32,182 nt of DNA, from IMG/VR virus record IMGVR_UViG_3300009008_000153, positions 1-32,182 of that record. One strand, 5' to 3'. Below the pieces are notes generated by a model that saw only the letters and a list, made by a program, of their open reading frames with translations, did no database searches and had not been told where the DNA came from. The DNA is from a virus. The position numbers and the translations under genes are program-made. This document shows positions 30,257 through 32,182 of the stretch, one piece after another (position 1 is the stretch's first letter; every line of letters starts with the position of its first letter).

Positions 30257-32182
30257 TTAGCTGGTTGCACCTGCCTCACCGAGGAGACCACGTACAATAA
30301 CAAGACCGTACATATCAGGTCGTACCATCTTCTTAGCGTAACGGGTCATGACACCCTTACGTGGTACAAAGTCCTCTGTACCGAAAATGGTTGGTGTTAC
30401 CTGCAATGGTACGTAAGGAGCATATACAAACCCACTCTCAAGGAATGAGCTACCCTTACGGCCAACGAGGACAACATTTCGAATGAAGTAAGGGTCAACG
30501 TAAACGTCGAACTTCTTACTGAGTGAACCAGCCTTTACAGCACCGATGGTGCCTCTGTCCTGGTCAGCGGTAACGCTTGCGCGGAAACCACTTGTGAACT
30601 CAAGGATGTTAGCCACCTCTGGAGAACAAACAACAAAGTTTGCACCGCCACGAAGCGTCTTTCTGTGAATCTGAGCGCTTACGTCATTGATTGTCTCAAT
30701 GAGAGTCTCGTACCACTCGCTAACTGTACCAGTGAAGTCAGGAGCTGCCGAAGAAGCGCCGATTTCTGTACCGGAAGAGTTAACGAAAAGACCTGGTGCA
30801 CGGCTCCAGTAGCGCTTGCCGGCAGTTGCGCCGTCAACTAGTTCACCGAGAAGTTCACGGTCAATTTCAAGAGCAATCTGCTCTGAAAGAATACCGGTCA
30901 ATTCGACTTCTGCGTCCAAGTTATGATAAGCGTTGAGGTCCTGACCTAACTCAGGAGTCCACTTCGCCTTTAACTTCTTGGTCTGTGCGGTAACAGCTAC
31001 GCTGTCGACCTTGATGTCGATTTCAGCAATCGCGTTCTTTCCGCCGGCTGCTTTTGATGCGACAACTCCAGAAGCCTGTGCTGCGTTAGTCGCTTCTTCC
31101 AAAGGCATTGCACCGGCAACAAGAGCACCTAATCCGTTTGATGACGCGTTAATATCATCGCGTGAAGGAGCCTCAAGAGAGAGTGACACATCTACCAACA
31201 GAGCAGCAATAGCTGTTGCAAGACCTTGCGTTACTGTTGCTGCAGCTGTGTCAGCGTGTGCAGCTGCTGTGGTTACCTGGGCCAGTGTAGTGATGTCCAA
31301 GTTTGTGCTATTTGTTGCAGCAGTGTGCTTAGCTGCAGACTCTAAAGTAAATACGAGCCTACTGACATTGGTAACAGCTTTAAGACCTTCAGAATTTGTA
31401 GCAGTAGTAACTTCTGTAAGTCTCTTCTGCTGACGCAATCTTACAAGAACAATGTCATTGCTGGCCAGTGAAATACCACCAACAGTTGCGCTTCCGTTAG
31501 CCTTTACTGCCACAAGAAGGTCACCGCGAATACCGGTTCCCAAGTCACCTCTGGAAGCTGTAGCGTCATCAACAACAGCACATGCTTCGTCCGCGGAAGC
31601 ACCAAAGTTTCCAGCAGCCATGCCGCCAGCTTGTGTTTCAGGATTACCAGCTGAGCCAAACTCAAGTGTAATTGCTCGTGCTGCACCTGGGTCAATTTGA
31701 GCCAAGTCTGTCGAGCTGAAATCAGCAGCATCTGGGCGCATTCTAACTACAAACTTACCAGACAAATCTGGGTCGTAGTCAAGAGCCGAAGAAGCCTCTG
31801 GGCTTGAAACTGAATCTATTGAGTTTATATCACCTGCAGATGCTACAGAACCTGTTGCGTTGGCATAGCCGCTGCGAAGGCCATAAAAACCAGTCTCAGA
31901 AATATCTGTTACACCGTCGATGATGTTTCGACCTACAACGCCACCACCATACAATGATGTATCAGGACCAAAGCCTGCACGGCCATTGCTGTGTGTGAAA
32001 TCCAAGAAGAAGATAAGACCACTTGGAAGACTCATAGGCTGAACGCTTACGAGGTCGTTTGCAATCAATCCACCGAATACACGACGAACGATTGGGAAAG
32101 CAACTGCTGCGAAGCCTTCGACGTCGCCTGCTGCCATTGATGAAGCCTCACGAAGAAGCTCCTTGGCCTGGTTCTCAAGAAG
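30257..32182 (-). CDS. 23: Major capsid protein gp23 (5' end beyond window)
   Basis: At least 641 residues are visible; the frame continues past the window edge through LLENQAKELLREASS before the first internal Met at 32137, so the true start lies outside. The conserved gp23 sequence is clear: AFPIVRRVFGGLIANDLVSV, MSLPSGLIFFLDF, the C-terminal core KLKAKWTPELGQDLNAYHNL, then EQIALEIDRELL, and MTRYAKKMVRPDMYGLVIVR at the end. T4 gp23 is 521 aa. This one is at least 120 aa longer because of an Ala/Thr-rich insertion (roughly visible residues 120-370, including HTAATNSTNLDITTLAQVTT) in the surface region. It forms the hexameric shell after protease processing. A strong terminator follows. Confidence 0.97.
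   Translation of the reverse strand, partial: LLENQAKELLREASSMAAGDVEGFAAVAFPIVRRVFGGLIANDLVSVQPMSLPSGLIFFLDFTHSNGRAGFGPDTSLYGGGVVGRNIIDGVTDISETGFYGLRSGYANATGSVASAGDINSIDSVSSPEASSALDYDPDLSGKFVVRMRPDAADFSSTDLAQIDPGAARAITLEFGSAGNPETQAGGMAAGNFGASADEACAVVDDATASRGDLGTGIRGDLLVAVKANGSATVGGISLASNDIVLVRLRQQKRLTEVTTATNSEGLKAVTNVSRLVFTLESAAKHTAATNSTNLDITTLAQVTTAAAHADTAAATVTQGLATAIAALLVDVSLSLEAPSRDDINASSNGLGALVAGAMPLEEATNAAQASGVVASKAAGGKNAIAEIDIKVDSVAVTAQTKKLKAKWTPELGQDLNAYHNLDAEVELTGILSEQIALEIDRELLGELVDGATAGKRYWSRAPGLFVNSSGTEIGASSAAPDFTGTVSEWYETLIETINDVSAQIHRKTLRGGANFVVCSPEVANILEFTSGFRASVTADQDRGTIGAVKAGSLSKKFDVYVDPYFIRNVVLVGRKGSSFLESGFVYAPYVPLQVTPTIFGTEDFVPRKGVMTRYAKKMVRPDMYGLVIVRGLLGEAGATS

Noticed and set aside
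30978-31433. 151-aa open frame on the plus strand opposite gp23
   Set aside because: It is the mirror of an Ala/Thr-rich coding region, with no ribosome site and no protein-like motif.

Overview
The window is a continuous piece of a T4-like (tailed, contractile, myovirus-type) phage genome, most likely marine and uncultured. Every credible gene lies on the minus strand, so the reading order is from high to low coordinates. The gene set is diagnostic: major capsid gp23, neck proteins gp13 and gp14, tail terminator gp15, sheath gp18, tube gp19, gp26, tape measure gp29, then gp32, UvsX, a flap/5'-nuclease and the DnaB-type helicase gp41. The host is not identified. Strong Shine-Dalgarno sequences and near-perfect TTGACA-N17-TATTAT promoters point to a proteobacterial-type sigma70 host rather than a Bacteroidetes host (inference).

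Layout in transcription order. (1) 32182-25009, head and neck: gp23 (5' end outside the window), terminator, a 177-aa protein, terminator, a small basic-tailed protein, gp13, gp14, gp15, and three small genes, of which the outer two look like paralogues flanking a DUF5659-like gene. (2) 24835-10159, tail: a 1528-aa adhesin/fibre, a terminator, an enlarged sheath (1117 aa), tube, gp26 with a +1-frame downstream ORF, tape measure, a gp48/54-type protein, a LysM/gp53-type protein and a 733-aa hub-type protein. (3) 10162-4431, an unusual island joined to the tail operon by ATGA overlaps: an unknown 396-aa protein, a minimal family A DNA polymerase, a divergent FtsZ/tubulin-like protein, a beta-class DNA methyltransferase, a small PD-(D/E)xK nuclease candidate and a ParB/sulfiredoxin-fold protein. 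(4) 4310-1, replication and recombination: gp32, UvsX, a terminator, the 5'-nuclease and gp41 (3' end outside the window).

Regulation appears two-layered. TATAAATA-type late promoter motifs sit in front of the 177-aa gene and the tape measure gene. Three near-consensus sigma70 promoters (6111-6139, 5703-5731, 4394-4422) drive the nuclease candidate, the ParB-like gene and gp32. The methyltransferase therefore appears to lie in the late transcription unit while the putative nuclease next to it has its own early-type promoter.

The most notable observation is at the gp26 stop region (15303-15315). A site AGG GAG GTG CCC T has the same architecture as the prfB +1 frameshift site. It would fuse gp26 to a downstream frame that contains no ATG, giving a 334-aa product beside the 289-aa one. 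This resembles the G/GT tail-assembly chaperone arrangement of other long-tailed phages. Second in interest is the polymerase, tubulin-like, methyltransferase, nuclease and ParB-like island.
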